Below the pieces are notes generated by a model. The model saw only the letters and a list, made by a program, of their open reading frames with translations. It did no database searches and was not told the origin of the DNA. DNA of 64,000 nucleotides. It comes from JAEUHO01 sp046350655 (GTDB lineage Bacteria; Planctomycetota; PLA2; JAEUHO01). The DNA is taken from the NCBI GenBank assembly GCA_046350655.1, contig JAXMAB010000010.1, positions 1-64,000 of the forward strand. Direction: 5' to 3'. The position numbers and the translations under genes were made by a program. Below, piece by piece: positions 25,280-32,806 of the stretch; positions within the stretch are counted from its first letter, which is position 1, and every line of letters starts with the position of its first letter.

Positions 25280-26472
25280 CGCTGCGCCGGCCCGGCCCGA
25301 CCGCGGGCGCGGCGTGGGTGCCTCCGACCGGCGCGGCCCTCGCGGCGGTCGAGCACCTCTACGTCCACGTCCCGTTCTGCGCGAACAAGTGCCCCTACTG
25401 CGACTTCAACTCGCACGCCGGCCGCGACCGCGAGATCGGCGCGTACGTCGACGCGCTGCTCGCCGAGACCGCCGCGCGCGCGACGGGCCTCGCGCCGCGC
25501 ACGATCTTCGTCGGCGGCGGCACGCCGACGCACCCGGACGCGCCGACGCTCGACCGCATGCTCGCGGGGATCCTCGCGCGGCTCGACACGTCGCGCCTCG
25601 AGGAGACGACCGTCGAGGCGAACCCCGGCACGTTCACGCCCGAGAAGATCCGCGCGCTGACGCGCAACGGCGTCGACCGCGTGAGCCTCGGCGTGCAGTC
25701 GTTCGACGACCGTCGCCTCAAGGTCCTCGGCCGCATCCACGACAGCAAGGACGCGGTCCGCAGCGTCGCCATGCTGCGCGACGGCGGGGTCGCGCGGATC
25801 TCGCTCGACCTGATCCTCGCGACGCCGGGCCAGACGCTCGGCGAGCAGCAGCGCGACGTGGCGCGCGCGATCGCGCTCGAGCCCGAGCACGTCAGCACGT
25901 ACGTCCTCACGTTCGAGGAGGGCACGGCCTACACGCGGATGCTGCGCGAGGGGAAGCTGCCGCGGCCGAGCGACGACCGCGACCTCGCGCACCTCGACGC
26001 CGCGTGCGGCCAGCTCGCCGAGGCCGGCTACCGCCGCTACGAGGTCAGCAACCACGCGCGGCCCGGCGCCGAGAGCCGCCACAACCTCGGCTACTGGCGC
26101 AACGCGCAGTGGCTCGGGCTCGGCGCGGGCGCGCACTCCCACGTCGGGGGCCGCCGCTGGAAGAACCACGACGACCCCGCGGCCTACGCGGCGGCGATCG
26201 CGCGGGACGGCGCCGCGGAGGCGTGGAGCGAGACGCCCGACGCCGCGTCCGGCGTGCTCGAGTCGCTCATGATGGGCCTGCGCCTCGTCGAGGAGGGCGT
26301 CGACCTCGACGCGCTCTCCGCGCGCCACGGCCTCGACGTGCGCGCGCTCCACCGCGAGGCGCTCGCGCGCCACGTCGCCGCGGGCCACCTCGCGCTCGAC
26401 GGCGCGCGCCTGCGGTGCACGCCCGCGGGCCTCCGCGTCCTCAACACGGTGCTCGTGGACTTCGTGCCCTGA
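25276..26472 (+). CDS. hemW: HemW-like radical SAM heme chaperone
   Basis: 398-aa radical SAM protein. The cluster motif CANKCPYC with the F/Y-rich surrounding YVHVPF and DFNSH, then FVGGGTPT, VEANPGTF, VSLGVQSFDD and the HemN C-terminal domain (GYRRYEVSNHARPG, GAGAHSHVGGRRWKN) define the HemW/HemN-like group. HemW proteins with CxxxCxxC are now regarded as heme chaperones, not oxygen-independent coproporphyrinogen oxidases. GTG start in a GTGA overlap with the sigma gene. Confidence 0.9.
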   Translation: MTLRRPGPTAGAAWVPPTGAALAAVEHLYVHVPFCANKCPYCDFNSHAGRDREIGAYVDALLAETAARATGLAPRTIFVGGGTPTHPDAPTLDRMLAGILARLDTSRLEETTVEANPGTFTPEKIRALTRNGVDRVSLGVQSFDDRRLKVLGRIHDSKDAVRSVAMLRDGGVARISLDLILATPGQTLGEQQRDVARAIALEPEHVSTYVLTFEEGTAYTRMLREGKLPRPSDDRDLAHLDAACGQLAEAGYRRYEVSNHARPGAESRHNLGYWRNAQWLGLGAGAHSHVGGRRWKNHDDPAAYAAAIARDGAAEAWSETPDAASGVLESLMMGLRLVEEGVDLDALSARHGLDVRALHREALARHVAAGHLALDGARLRCTPAGLRVLNTVLVDFVP

Positions 26473-26534
26473 CGCGCGGCGCGGGGCACGGGGCGCGGGG
26501 CGCGGCGACCGGGTCGCGCGCCGCGGGCCCGAGG

Positions 26535-27032
26535 TCAGCGGCCCTTGAAGCGGCCCATCACGTACGCCTCGCCCTCGGGGGAGAGGCTGTACAGGCCGCG
26601 CTTGCTGCCTTCCTGGAGGTGCTTGATCTTCCGCTTGAGGATGCCGAGCGCGTTGTGGAGATTCTTCGGCTCGGGGATCGACAGCTTCTGGAAGCACCAG
26701 ACGATGTCCTCGCCCGAGACCTCGCGCTTCTCCTGGACCTTCTGCAGGTAGTAGATGAACAGGAGGATGCGGTCCTGGATCGCACCGCGGCCCTCGCGGA
26801 GCGGGCGGGCGGCGTAGAACTCCTCGAGCGACTCCTTGGCCCCCCCGGTCGTCGGGGCGGCGGCGGCCGGGGCGGCGACCGCGGCGGGCGCCGCGACCTC
26901 GGGGGTCCCGACGGCCGCCTTGAGGAACGCCTGGAAGCGGGCCAGCTGCTTCTCGACGAACTCCTCGCTCCCGGCGAACTCGAGGTCCACCCCGTCGGCG
27001 GTGAAGCGGAAGACGGTCTCTCCGGCGGTCAT
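26535..27032 (-). CDS. uncharacterised protein with a C-terminal winged-helix-like domain
   Basis: 165 residues, not recognised with certainty. The N-terminal ~37 residues form a small unit (FRFTADGVDLEFAGSEEFVE). After an Ala/Pro linker (42-64) comes SLEEFYAARPLREGRGAIQD and a helical block (RILLFIYYLQKVQ, EVSGEDIVWCFQKLSIPEPK, LHNALGILKRKIKHLQ) ending in a beta-hairpin-like RGLYSLSPEGEAYVM, the layout of a winged helix. A DNA-binding or protein-protein role is inference. ATG start with GGAAT just upstream. It converges with hemW and diverges from the HPr-tailed gene across a C-rich spacer. Confidence 0.75.
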   Translation of the reverse strand: MTAGETVFRFTADGVDLEFAGSEEFVEKQLARFQAFLKAAVGTPEVAAPAAVAAPAAAAPTTGGAKESLEEFYAARPLREGRGAIQDRILLFIYYLQKVQEKREVSGEDIVWCFQKLSIPEPKNLHNALGILKRKIKHLQEGSKRGLYSLSPEGEAYVMGRFKGR

Positions 27033-27170
27033 GGCGATTCCTCGGTGCGGGAAGGGGGGGAGGGCGGATTCTACGGTCCGCGACACGGGATCGGGAGCCG
27101 GGGGCGGCCCGCGCGCCGGCCGCACCGCGACCGCCGGCCGGCCCCCCCTCGGGCGCACGGTCGAGGGTCG

Positions 27171-27194
27171 GGGACGCAAGGCCCGGCGGCCGCC
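27171..27194. repeat. copy of the GACGCAAGGCCCGG repeat subfamily
   Basis: GGGACGCAAGGCCCGG followed by CGGCCGCC. From GACGC onward it shares 22 identical bases with the copy inside the broken LptC-like gene (8590-8611). Confidence 0.6.
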
Positions 27195-27269
27195 GCGGGC
27201 GGGGCCGGGGGAGCTGCATGACCGGGGGGCCACGTCGTCGTCCTCGCCGTACCGCGCTCGGCCTCGCAG

Positions 27270-27377
27270 CCCCACTCCCCCGGCCCCCCCGCCCCCCGCC
27301 CCCGCCCTCCACCCCCCACCCCCCACCCCCCGCAGCCCCCGCCCCCGCAGCCCCCACCCCCCGGGCCCCCGACTCCC
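27270..27377. repeat. C-tract block (G-quadruplex-prone on the minus strand)
   Basis: About 108 bp made almost wholly of C-runs of 4-7 separated by one to four bases, such as ACCCCCCACCCCCC. The strand bias is extreme. The minus strand therefore has more than ten G-runs and could form quadruplexes next to the promoter of the minus-strand gene. Confidence 0.75.
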
Positions 27378-27477
27378 CGCGGTGGCGTCCCCGCCGGTCC
27401 GCGGGTCCCGGTCGGCGCCCGGGGCCGCCGCCCGACGCGGGACGGCACGGAGGTCCACTTGGTACCCTGCGCGCCGC

Positions 27478-28869
27478 ATGAGCGAGCCCCGGGCGCGCCC
27501 GATCGTCCCGCCGCCGGCCGGAACGCCGGTCCCCGGGGCGAAGTTGTCGGCGGAGTCGAGCGGCGCGGCCGCGCTCGACCGCGTGCTGCCCGAGGCAGCG
27601 TACCGCGCGCGGTTCGCGACGGAGATCGCGCCGCTGCTGCGGCTCGAGCGGCTGCTCGACGCGGGGTTCGGCGCCGAGGGGTCGCGCGCGTTCTGCGTGC
27701 GCGTGATCGCCGAGGCCGAGCGCGTCGAGTACGGCCTGCTCGAGGTGGGCGCGCGCGACAGCCGCGCGTTCGCGTACGTGAGCGAGGTCGTGACGCAGCT
27801 GCGCTGGTGCGCGAAGGCGCTCCACGCGCTGCTGCACCTGCGCGGGCGCATCCGTCGGTACCTCGGCGAGCGGGGCGACCTCGACGTGTTCCGCGCGGAC
27901 CTCGACGCGTGCATCGCGTGGGTCGCGGGCCGCGTCGAGGCGCTGCTCGTCGCGCTGCGCGCCGAGGTGCAGGGGCCGCTCGGCCTCGCGGTGCCGGACG
28001 ACGCCGCGGACGCGACGACGCTCGACGGCGAGGACGTGCGCTGGCGGCTCGCGCAGGACCTCGACGTGCCCTCGAGCCACGACGAGCGGGACCGCGTCGC
28101 GGGCATGTGCGCGGCGTTCCTCGCGCTCGCGGACGAGGTGGAGCGCGTCGCGGTGCCCGACGGCGACCTCGACGCGCTCGGCGCGCTGGCGCGCGGCCCG
28201 TTCGGGCCCGCGCGCGCGCAGGAGCTGCGGGTGCGCATGCACGCGGTGCAGTCGAGCTACGACTCGACCGTCGCGGGCACGCCGCACGAGGGCGCCGACC
28301 CGCGGCTCCCGACGTTCCGCGGCTACGTGAGCATCCTGCTGCACCTCCTCGAGGCGGTCACGTACCTGCTCTCGGCGCACGGGCGGCTCGCGTCGGACGT
28401 GCGGTCCGCGGCGCTGCGCGACCGCGTGCGCCGGCTCGTCGACGAGGGGCTGCTGCTGCGGTGGTCGCTGCGGTTCGGGCTCGTGAACGCGGCGCGCTGC
28501 TTCCGCGAGGCGCGCGAGGTGGCGCAGGCGCTGCTCGCGCGCGCGACGCGCGTGCGCGAGGTGTCCCTCGCGCTCCCCCCGGGGCGCAAGCTGCACCTCC
28601 GGCCCGCCGGGCTCATCGTCCGGGTGGTGCAGCGGCACGGGCTGCCGGTGGAGATGGGGATGGGCGACCAGACGGTGGACGCCCGGCAGCTGATGGACGT
28701 CATCCTGCTCGCGGCCGGCAACCCGTCGGAGACCCGGGTCCGGTTCCGGGGGGACGAACGTCCGCTCGCCGACCTGCAGGCGCTGTTCGAGCACCGCCTG
28801 GGCGAGGAGGGCACCGATCGGTTCCCGCCGTCCCTCGCATACCTTCGCGAGCCCGCCAAGTCATCCTAG
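27478..28869 (+). CDS. large helical protein with a C-terminal HPr-like domain
   Basis: 463 residues. Residues ~35-355 are helix-rich (Leu/Ala/Arg), without a family I recognise. Residues ~362-445 read like the phosphocarrier HPr: GRKLHLRPAGLIVRVVQRHG matches the GLHARPA motif with H373 and R375 at the places of HPr His15 and Arg17, and TVDARQLMDVILLAAGNPSE matches the NAKSIMGIMSLA helix, with Gln404 in place of regulatory Ser46. So phosphotransfer on His is conceivable, but HPr-kinase control is not. No PTS enzyme I or EII lies in the window. ATG start at 27478. What the helical part senses or binds is unknown. Confidence 0.8.
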   Translation: MSEPRARPIVPPPAGTPVPGAKLSAESSGAAALDRVLPEAAYRARFATEIAPLLRLERLLDAGFGAEGSRAFCVRVIAEAERVEYGLLEVGARDSRAFAYVSEVVTQLRWCAKALHALLHLRGRIRRYLGERGDLDVFRADLDACIAWVAGRVEALLVALRAEVQGPLGLAVPDDAADATTLDGEDVRWRLAQDLDVPSSHDERDRVAGMCAAFLALADEVERVAVPDGDLDALGALARGPFGPARAQELRVRMHAVQSSYDSTVAGTPHEGADPRLPTFRGYVSILLHLLEAVTYLLSAHGRLASDVRSAALRDRVRRLVDEGLLLRWSLRFGLVNAARCFREAREVAQALLARATRVREVSLALPPGRKLHLRPAGLIVRVVQRHGLPVEMGMGDQTVDARQLMDVILLAAGNPSETRVRFRGDERPLADLQALFEHRLGEEGTDRFPPSLAYLREPAKSS

Positions 28870-28995
28870 GCTGTGCGCGAAGGCTGCTCCGCGACGAGCC
28901 CGACGACCGTCCCGGTGCGACGGGCGCGTCCGGCGCGGCCTTCGGACCGAGCCCAGGAAGCGCGGCGCGTCGGACGCGCCCGATGGAGACGAGCC

Positions 28996-29490
28996 ATGAA
29001 GTCAGCGCCCCCCCGTGTGTTCATCGCCGCGTCGGCGCTCGACGGCGTGCTGCGTGCGCACAAGGCGGCGATGGGCGGCGCGAAGGAGCCGTGCGGGCTC
29101 ATGCTCGGGCACGTCGAGGGGCCGCGCGTGCACGTGGACGAGGTCCGCGTGCTCGAGAACGTGCACCCCACGCCGGACCGCGCGTTCCTGCTCCCCGCGA
29201 CCGGCGCGGTCGCCGCGGCGCGCGAGGCGCGCGAGCGCGGGCTCACGGTGCTCGGCGTGTGGCACGGCCACCTGCGCGGTCTCGCGCGGTTGAGCGAGTC
29301 CGACGCGGCGGGCCTCGCGTCGGCGGCCCGCGGCGCGGCGGCGCGCGGGACCGAGTCGCCCTACGTGTTCCTCGTCTCGGGGCACGGCGCGGGCACGAGC
29401 GTCGTGGTGCGCGCGTTCGTGCACCTGCGCACGCGGCCGCGCGAGGTGCGTCTCGACATGCTGCTGCCGTCGAAGGCGAAGTCCGCGTAG
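28996..29490 (+). CDS. JAMM/MPN-family metalloprotease-like protein
   Basis: 164-aa single JAB/MPN domain. The complete JAMM zinc signature is present: E31 in EPCGLMLG and the HxH-x7-SxxD motif as HGHLRGLARLSESD (H90, H92, S100, D103). Family members cleave isopeptide or C-terminal peptide bonds, in bacteria often on ubiquitin-like sulfur carriers. No ThiS/MoaD-like or E1-like gene is adjacent, so the substrate is unknown. ATG start with GGAGA upstream; 126 bp after the HPr-tailed gene in the same direction. Confidence 0.85.
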   Translation: MKSAPPRVFIAASALDGVLRAHKAAMGGAKEPCGLMLGHVEGPRVHVDEVRVLENVHPTPDRAFLLPATGAVAAAREARERGLTVLGVWHGHLRGLARLSESDAAGLASAARGAAARGTESPYVFLVSGHGAGTSVVVRAFVHLRTRPREVRLDMLLPSKAKSA

Positions 29491-29559
29491 GCCGCGCGCG
29501 AAGCGCTCCGCGGGTCGCGCGCGGACGCGCGGCGACGCCTGCCGCGCCGGCGCGGGCCT

Positions 29560-30285
29560 TCAGCGGCCGATGCGCAGGCGGTCGCCGAGGAACTCGGGCA
29601 GGCCCGCGTCGCGGATGCGCGCCGCCGCCGCCTCGACGTCGTACTCGACACGATGCACCTCGAGGGTGCGCGTCTTCACGTCGAAGATGCCGTACGCCGC
29701 GCGCGGGTCCTCGTCGCGGGGCTGGCCGACGCTGCCGACGTTCATCACCGCCTGCGCCGCGTCGCCGAGCTCGATCACGTCGCCGATCATGTAGGTGACC
29801 GCGGTGCCGCTGCGGAACGTCACGGGGACGTGGCTGTGGCCCACGAACGCGTACGGCGTGCGCAGCTGCGAGAACGAGAGGTGCGCGTCGTACGCGCTCT
29901 GCAGGTAGTCGAACGCCTCGGGGTCGTGGATCGTGCCGTGCGAGACGGTGACCTCGCCGCGCATGACGAGCGCGGGGTGACGGCCGAGCCACTCGAGGTC
30001 GTGGCGGTCGAGCACCTTGCGCGTCCAGAGGATGGCGTCGCGCGCGAACGGGTTGAAGTACTCGAGGGGCAGGCGGCCCGCGGCGGCCCAGTCGTGGTTG
30101 CCGCCGACGAGGACCGTGGGTTCGAGGTCGCGCACGAGGCGGATGACCTCGCGAGGCGAGGCGCCGTAGCCGACGAGGTCGCCCGTGCAGAGCAGGCCGT
30201 TGAAGGGCTGCTGGTCGAGGGCGTCGAGGACGGCGCGGAGCGCCTCGACGTTGGAGTGGATGTCACCGAGGATCGCGTAGCGCAC
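29560..30285 (-). CDS. calcineurin-like metallophosphoesterase (YfcE/MJ0936 type)
   Basis: 241-aa protein with the full metal-binding set of the superfamily: GDIHSN, GDLVGYG, GGNHDW, VSHGT and GHSH. GDLVGYGASPREVI is typical of the small phosphodiesterase group related to YfcE and diadenosine-tetraphosphatase-like enzymes. The GTG at 30285 (VRYAILGDIHSN) is preferred since the family begins right at this strand; a start at 30315 would add ten residues. Minus strand, convergent with the JAMM gene. Confidence 0.88.
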   Translation of the reverse strand: MRYAILGDIHSNVEALRAVLDALDQQPFNGLLCTGDLVGYGASPREVIRLVRDLEPTVLVGGNHDWAAAGRLPLEYFNPFARDAILWTRKVLDRHDLEWLGRHPALVMRGEVTVSHGTIHDPEAFDYLQSAYDAHLSFSQLRTPYAFVGHSHVPVTFRSGTAVTYMIGDVIELGDAAQAVMNVGSVGQPRDEDPRAAYGIFDVKTRTLEVHRVEYDVEAAAARIRDAGLPEFLGDRLRIGR

Positions 30286-30374
30286 GGCGGTTCCGGTCGC
30301 GCCGCGGGCCCCCACGCGGCCCGAGTTCGCGAGGGGCAGAGGGTAGCGGGCCCGGCGGGGCCTGCGTGGTCCGG

Positions 30375-31064
30375 TCAGAGGCGAAGGCGGCGGAGGCCCG
30401 CGATGGCGACCCCGATCGCCGCGATCCCGGTCGCGGCGGCGCGGAGCACGTCGGTGGCCGCGAGACTCGCCGTGACCGGAGGGGGCGCGAAGGCCCGGAG
30501 CAGGCCGAACTCCCCCACCTGGCCGACCACGAAGCTCGTCACCCCGGCGATGGCGCCGACGGCGCCGCCGGACATCGAAGCGACCGCGCTCGCGACGAGG
30601 CCTGGGAGGACGATCGCGAGGGCGGCGCTGACGACGCCCGCGAGCGGAATCGATACTGGCCCTCGCAGAAGCATGCTAAATACAATTGTAGATAGCACGG
30701 ATAGGCCCAAGAGGAGGCCGGCGGCGACGAACTGCGCCGCCCAGGCCCCCCACCAGAGCCCGCCCGCCCCCGCGCTCGAGCTGCGCAGGGAGGCAGACCA
30801 GCCATCATCCGGGTCTCGGTAGGCGCCGAGGGCCGCCGGCGTCCCCACGGCCCAGAGCAGTCCGACGAAGGCGCCGGTCTGGCAGCCGATCAGGCCGGCG
30901 CGCACCGGGTCCGGGGTGAACGCGAAGACATCGAAGACCCGCCCGACCAGGACGAGGGCCGCGGCGGCGAGGCCTGCGCGCACCCAGGCGAAGCTCCGGA
31001 GCTGAAGCGCCAGCGACTGCGTCGCCCAGACGGTCGTCGGCGGGAGTGCGGCCCACAGCGCCAT
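30375..31064 (-). CDS. small polytopic membrane protein of unknown function
   Basis: 229 residues with about six hydrophobic segments (LAAAALVLVGRVFDVFAF, GAFVGLLWAVG, FVAAGLLLGLSVLSTIVF, LAGVVSAALAIVLPGLVA, VGAIAGVTSFVVG, and a C-terminal helix). No motif is diagnostic; the general look is like a YIP1 or ABC-2 membrane domain, which I cannot support further. ATG start. The gene contains a short AT-rich patch (about 30673-30707), unlike its surroundings. It is divergent from parB, with the parS-like sites between them. Confidence 0.7.
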   Translation of the reverse strand: MALWAALPPTTVWATQSLALQLRSFAWVRAGLAAAALVLVGRVFDVFAFTPDPVRAGLIGCQTGAFVGLLWAVGTPAALGAYRDPDDGWSASLRSSSAGAGGLWWGAWAAQFVAAGLLLGLSVLSTIVFSMLLRGPVSIPLAGVVSAALAIVLPGLVASAVASMSGGAVGAIAGVTSFVVGQVGEFGLLRAFAPPPVTASLAATDVLRAAATGIAAIGVAIAGLRRLRL

Positions 31065-31106
31065 CCCCCCAGTGTACCGCGGCGACGCCACCGGGCCGAG
31101 CCCGAC

Positions 31107-31347
31107 GTTCCCCGGGGAACCAGCGGCGATCTGTGCCACCAACGCCCCCATCGAGGCCCGCGGCGTCCGGTTTCCGACCCTGCTCGGAGGTTCCCCGGGG
31201 AACAGGGTCGGACAGCGGGGGTGCATCGGCCCCTGGACGAGATGGGGTCCACGGCCTGAGGGAGCGGCGTTGCCGACGGAAACACGGCCCCGCAGGGAGG
31301 GTTCCCCGGGGAACATCGGCCCCCCGCCTGGAGGTTCCCCGGGGAAC
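31107..31347. promoter_or_regulatory. parS: four parS-like palindromes GTTCCCCGGGGAAC upstream of parB
   Basis: Four identical 14-bp perfect palindromes at 31107-31120, 31190-31203, 31301-31314 and 31334-31347. Each matches the chromosomal parS core GTTTCACGTGAAAC at 10 of 14 positions, keeping the outer GTT/AAC and the central CG. I find no other copy in the 64 kb. Their place between the divergent membrane gene and parB suggests ParB nucleation sites and perhaps autoregulation. Confidence 0.7.
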
Positions 31348-31400
31348 ACGATCCGCCCTCTGTCGGAGGTGCGGGTACTCTGAACGCCCTCGGAGGTCCC

Positions 31401-32258
31401 ATGAACATCCCCCCGCGTCGGCTCGGTCGTGGCCTTGGCGGTCTCCTGCAGAGCACGGTGCCGGAGCCCACGGCGGAGGAGATCAAGGCGGCGGACGAGC
31501 TGCCCGTCGAGGCGATTCGGGCCAACCCGTATCAGCCGCGACGCCATTTCGACCCGGAGGCCCTCGAGGAGCTGAAGGCGTCGATTCAGGAGCATGGCCT
31601 TCTGCAGCCCATCGTCGTGCGGAAGGGCCCCGCGGGGGGCTACGAGATCGTGGCCGGCGAGCGGCGCTTCCGCGCCTCGAAGCTCCTGGGCCGGACCCAC
31701 GTCAAGGCGATCGTCCGCGAGGTGGATGACGCGGGGATGCAGACGCTGGCGCTGGTGGAGAACCTGCAGCGGGCTGACCTGAACCCGCTGGAGAAGGCGC
31801 GAGCCCTCAAGGCCATGATGTCGTCCCAGGGCCTGACGCAGGAGGGGGTTGCGGCGCGGGTGGGCAAGGACCGGACCACCGTCGCCAACCTCCTCCGGCT
31901 GCTCGAGCTCCCCGAGGAGGTTCGGGTGCTCCTGGAGGACGGTCGGCTGACGGCGGGCCAGGCGAAGGCCGTGCTCCAGATCCCGGGCGACGCGAAGCGG
32001 CAGCAGGCGGCCGCGCTGGCCGTCGAGAAGGGGTGGTCGTCGCGGGAGATCGAGCGGTTCGCGCGCCTCGCTCCGGGCGCCAAGCGCCGGCCGGCGAAGG
32101 CGGTCGACCCGTTCCTCCGCGACCTCGAAGAGCGGCTCCGCCGTGCGCTCTCGGCCGCCGTGCGCGTCCGGAGCCACGGCAAGGGCGGCACGATCGAGAT
32201 CGACTATGCCGACCCCGTCCAGCTCGACGCCCTCCTGGATCGACTCGGCGCGCTCTGA
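31401..32258 (+). CDS. parB: chromosome-partitioning protein ParB
   Basis: 285-aa ParB. Residues 5-17 (PRRLGRGLGGLLQ) are the usual ParA-contacting N-terminus. The CTPase/N domain has ANPYQPRRHFDPEALEEL and the CTP-binding GERRFRA (86-92); ENLQRADLNPLEKA is at 120-133. The helix-turn-helix GLTQEGVAARVGKDRTTVAN precedes the linker and the C-terminal dimerisation domain. ParB spreads from parS as a CTP-gated clamp. ATG start with GGAGG 5 nt upstream. No parA gene is found on either side, unlike the usual parAB pair. Confidence 0.97.
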   Translation: MNIPPRRLGRGLGGLLQSTVPEPTAEEIKAADELPVEAIRANPYQPRRHFDPEALEELKASIQEHGLLQPIVVRKGPAGGYEIVAGERRFRASKLLGRTHVKAIVREVDDAGMQTLALVENLQRADLNPLEKARALKAMMSSQGLTQEGVAARVGKDRTTVANLLRLLELPEEVRVLLEDGRLTAGQAKAVLQIPGDAKRQQAAALAVEKGWSSREIERFARLAPGAKRRPAKAVDPFLRDLEERLRRALSAAVRVRSHGKGGTIEIDYADPVQLDALLDRLGAL

Positions 32259-32438
32259 CCTCGGGGGGAAGGCGGCACACACCCCGGCCGACGGTCCTTC
32301 CGCGCGGTGGGGGGGCGCGACCGGCGAGGTCGTCGCACCCCTCCGTTCTGGGCCGCGGGCCAGCGCCCGGCCGGAGCCCCCGTTCGCGACGTTGCTCCGT
32401 GAGCCGGCCATCGCGGGCGTCGCCGACCGTCACGGCGG

Positions 32439-32455
32439 CCGGGCCTCGCGGTCCC
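32439..32455. repeat. copy of the dispersed GGGCCTCGCGGTCCC repeat
   Basis: CCGGGCCTCGCGGTCCC, a full-length match, in the spacer after parB. Confidence 0.65.
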
Positions 32456-32753
32456 GGGACGGGGTCCCTGGGGGTGGGAGGGGCCGCCCGCAGGCCGCTC
32501 GATCGATGTTCGTGCAATGTAAGGTTGCGGCTCGCCCGGTCGCCTCGCTTCGAGGGGGCGTCGAGTGGGGCGAGCCGCTGCGGGTCCCGTCGGCCACTGG
32601 ATCGCGGCACGCGGGGACCGGTCGGTGGGGGAGGGGAGCGCGGGCGCGAGAGGGCGCCAGGTCGCGGCGTCCGCGTCGCGGCGGTCGGGCCGCGGCGCAC
32701 CGAAGTTAGCAGATGCTAGGAAACGAGGCGGGAACGGGCGGTCCACCGACGAA

Positions 32754-32780
32754 ACGGGCCCGCGAGCACCGCGGGCCCGT
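32754..32780. terminator. hairpin in the convergent spacer, 27 bp past the cyclophilin stop
   Basis: ACGGGCCCGCG (32754-32764) and its exact reverse complement CGCGGGCCCGT (32770-32780) with a 5-nt loop. It may end the minus-strand transcript; no T-tract is present. Confidence 0.45.
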
Positions 32781-32806
32781 GGGCGTGTCGGGGGCGAGGC
32801 GGCGCG

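Larger units (their letters stand above)
27033..27477. other. 445-bp divergent spacer with long C-tracts
   Basis: No gene seen. It must carry the promoters of the two divergent genes. It includes a GACGCAAGGCCCGG-type repeat (27171-27194) and the C-rich block at 27270-27377. Confidence 0.6.
32259..32806. other. 548-bp convergent spacer
   Basis: Between the ends of parB and the cyclophilin gene. No credible gene; open frames here are short and Arg-rich. It holds one dispersed repeat (32439-32455) and a hairpin (32754-32780), and has a slightly AT-richer spot near 32510-32525. Confidence 0.6.

Noticed and set aside
27270..27377. CRISPR or tandem-repeat array
   Set aside because: No fixed unit or spacers; it is low-complexity C-tract DNA.
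32143..32709. Possible plus-strand gene after parB
   Set aside because: Begins inside parB in another frame, Arg-rich, no RBS and no family resemblance.
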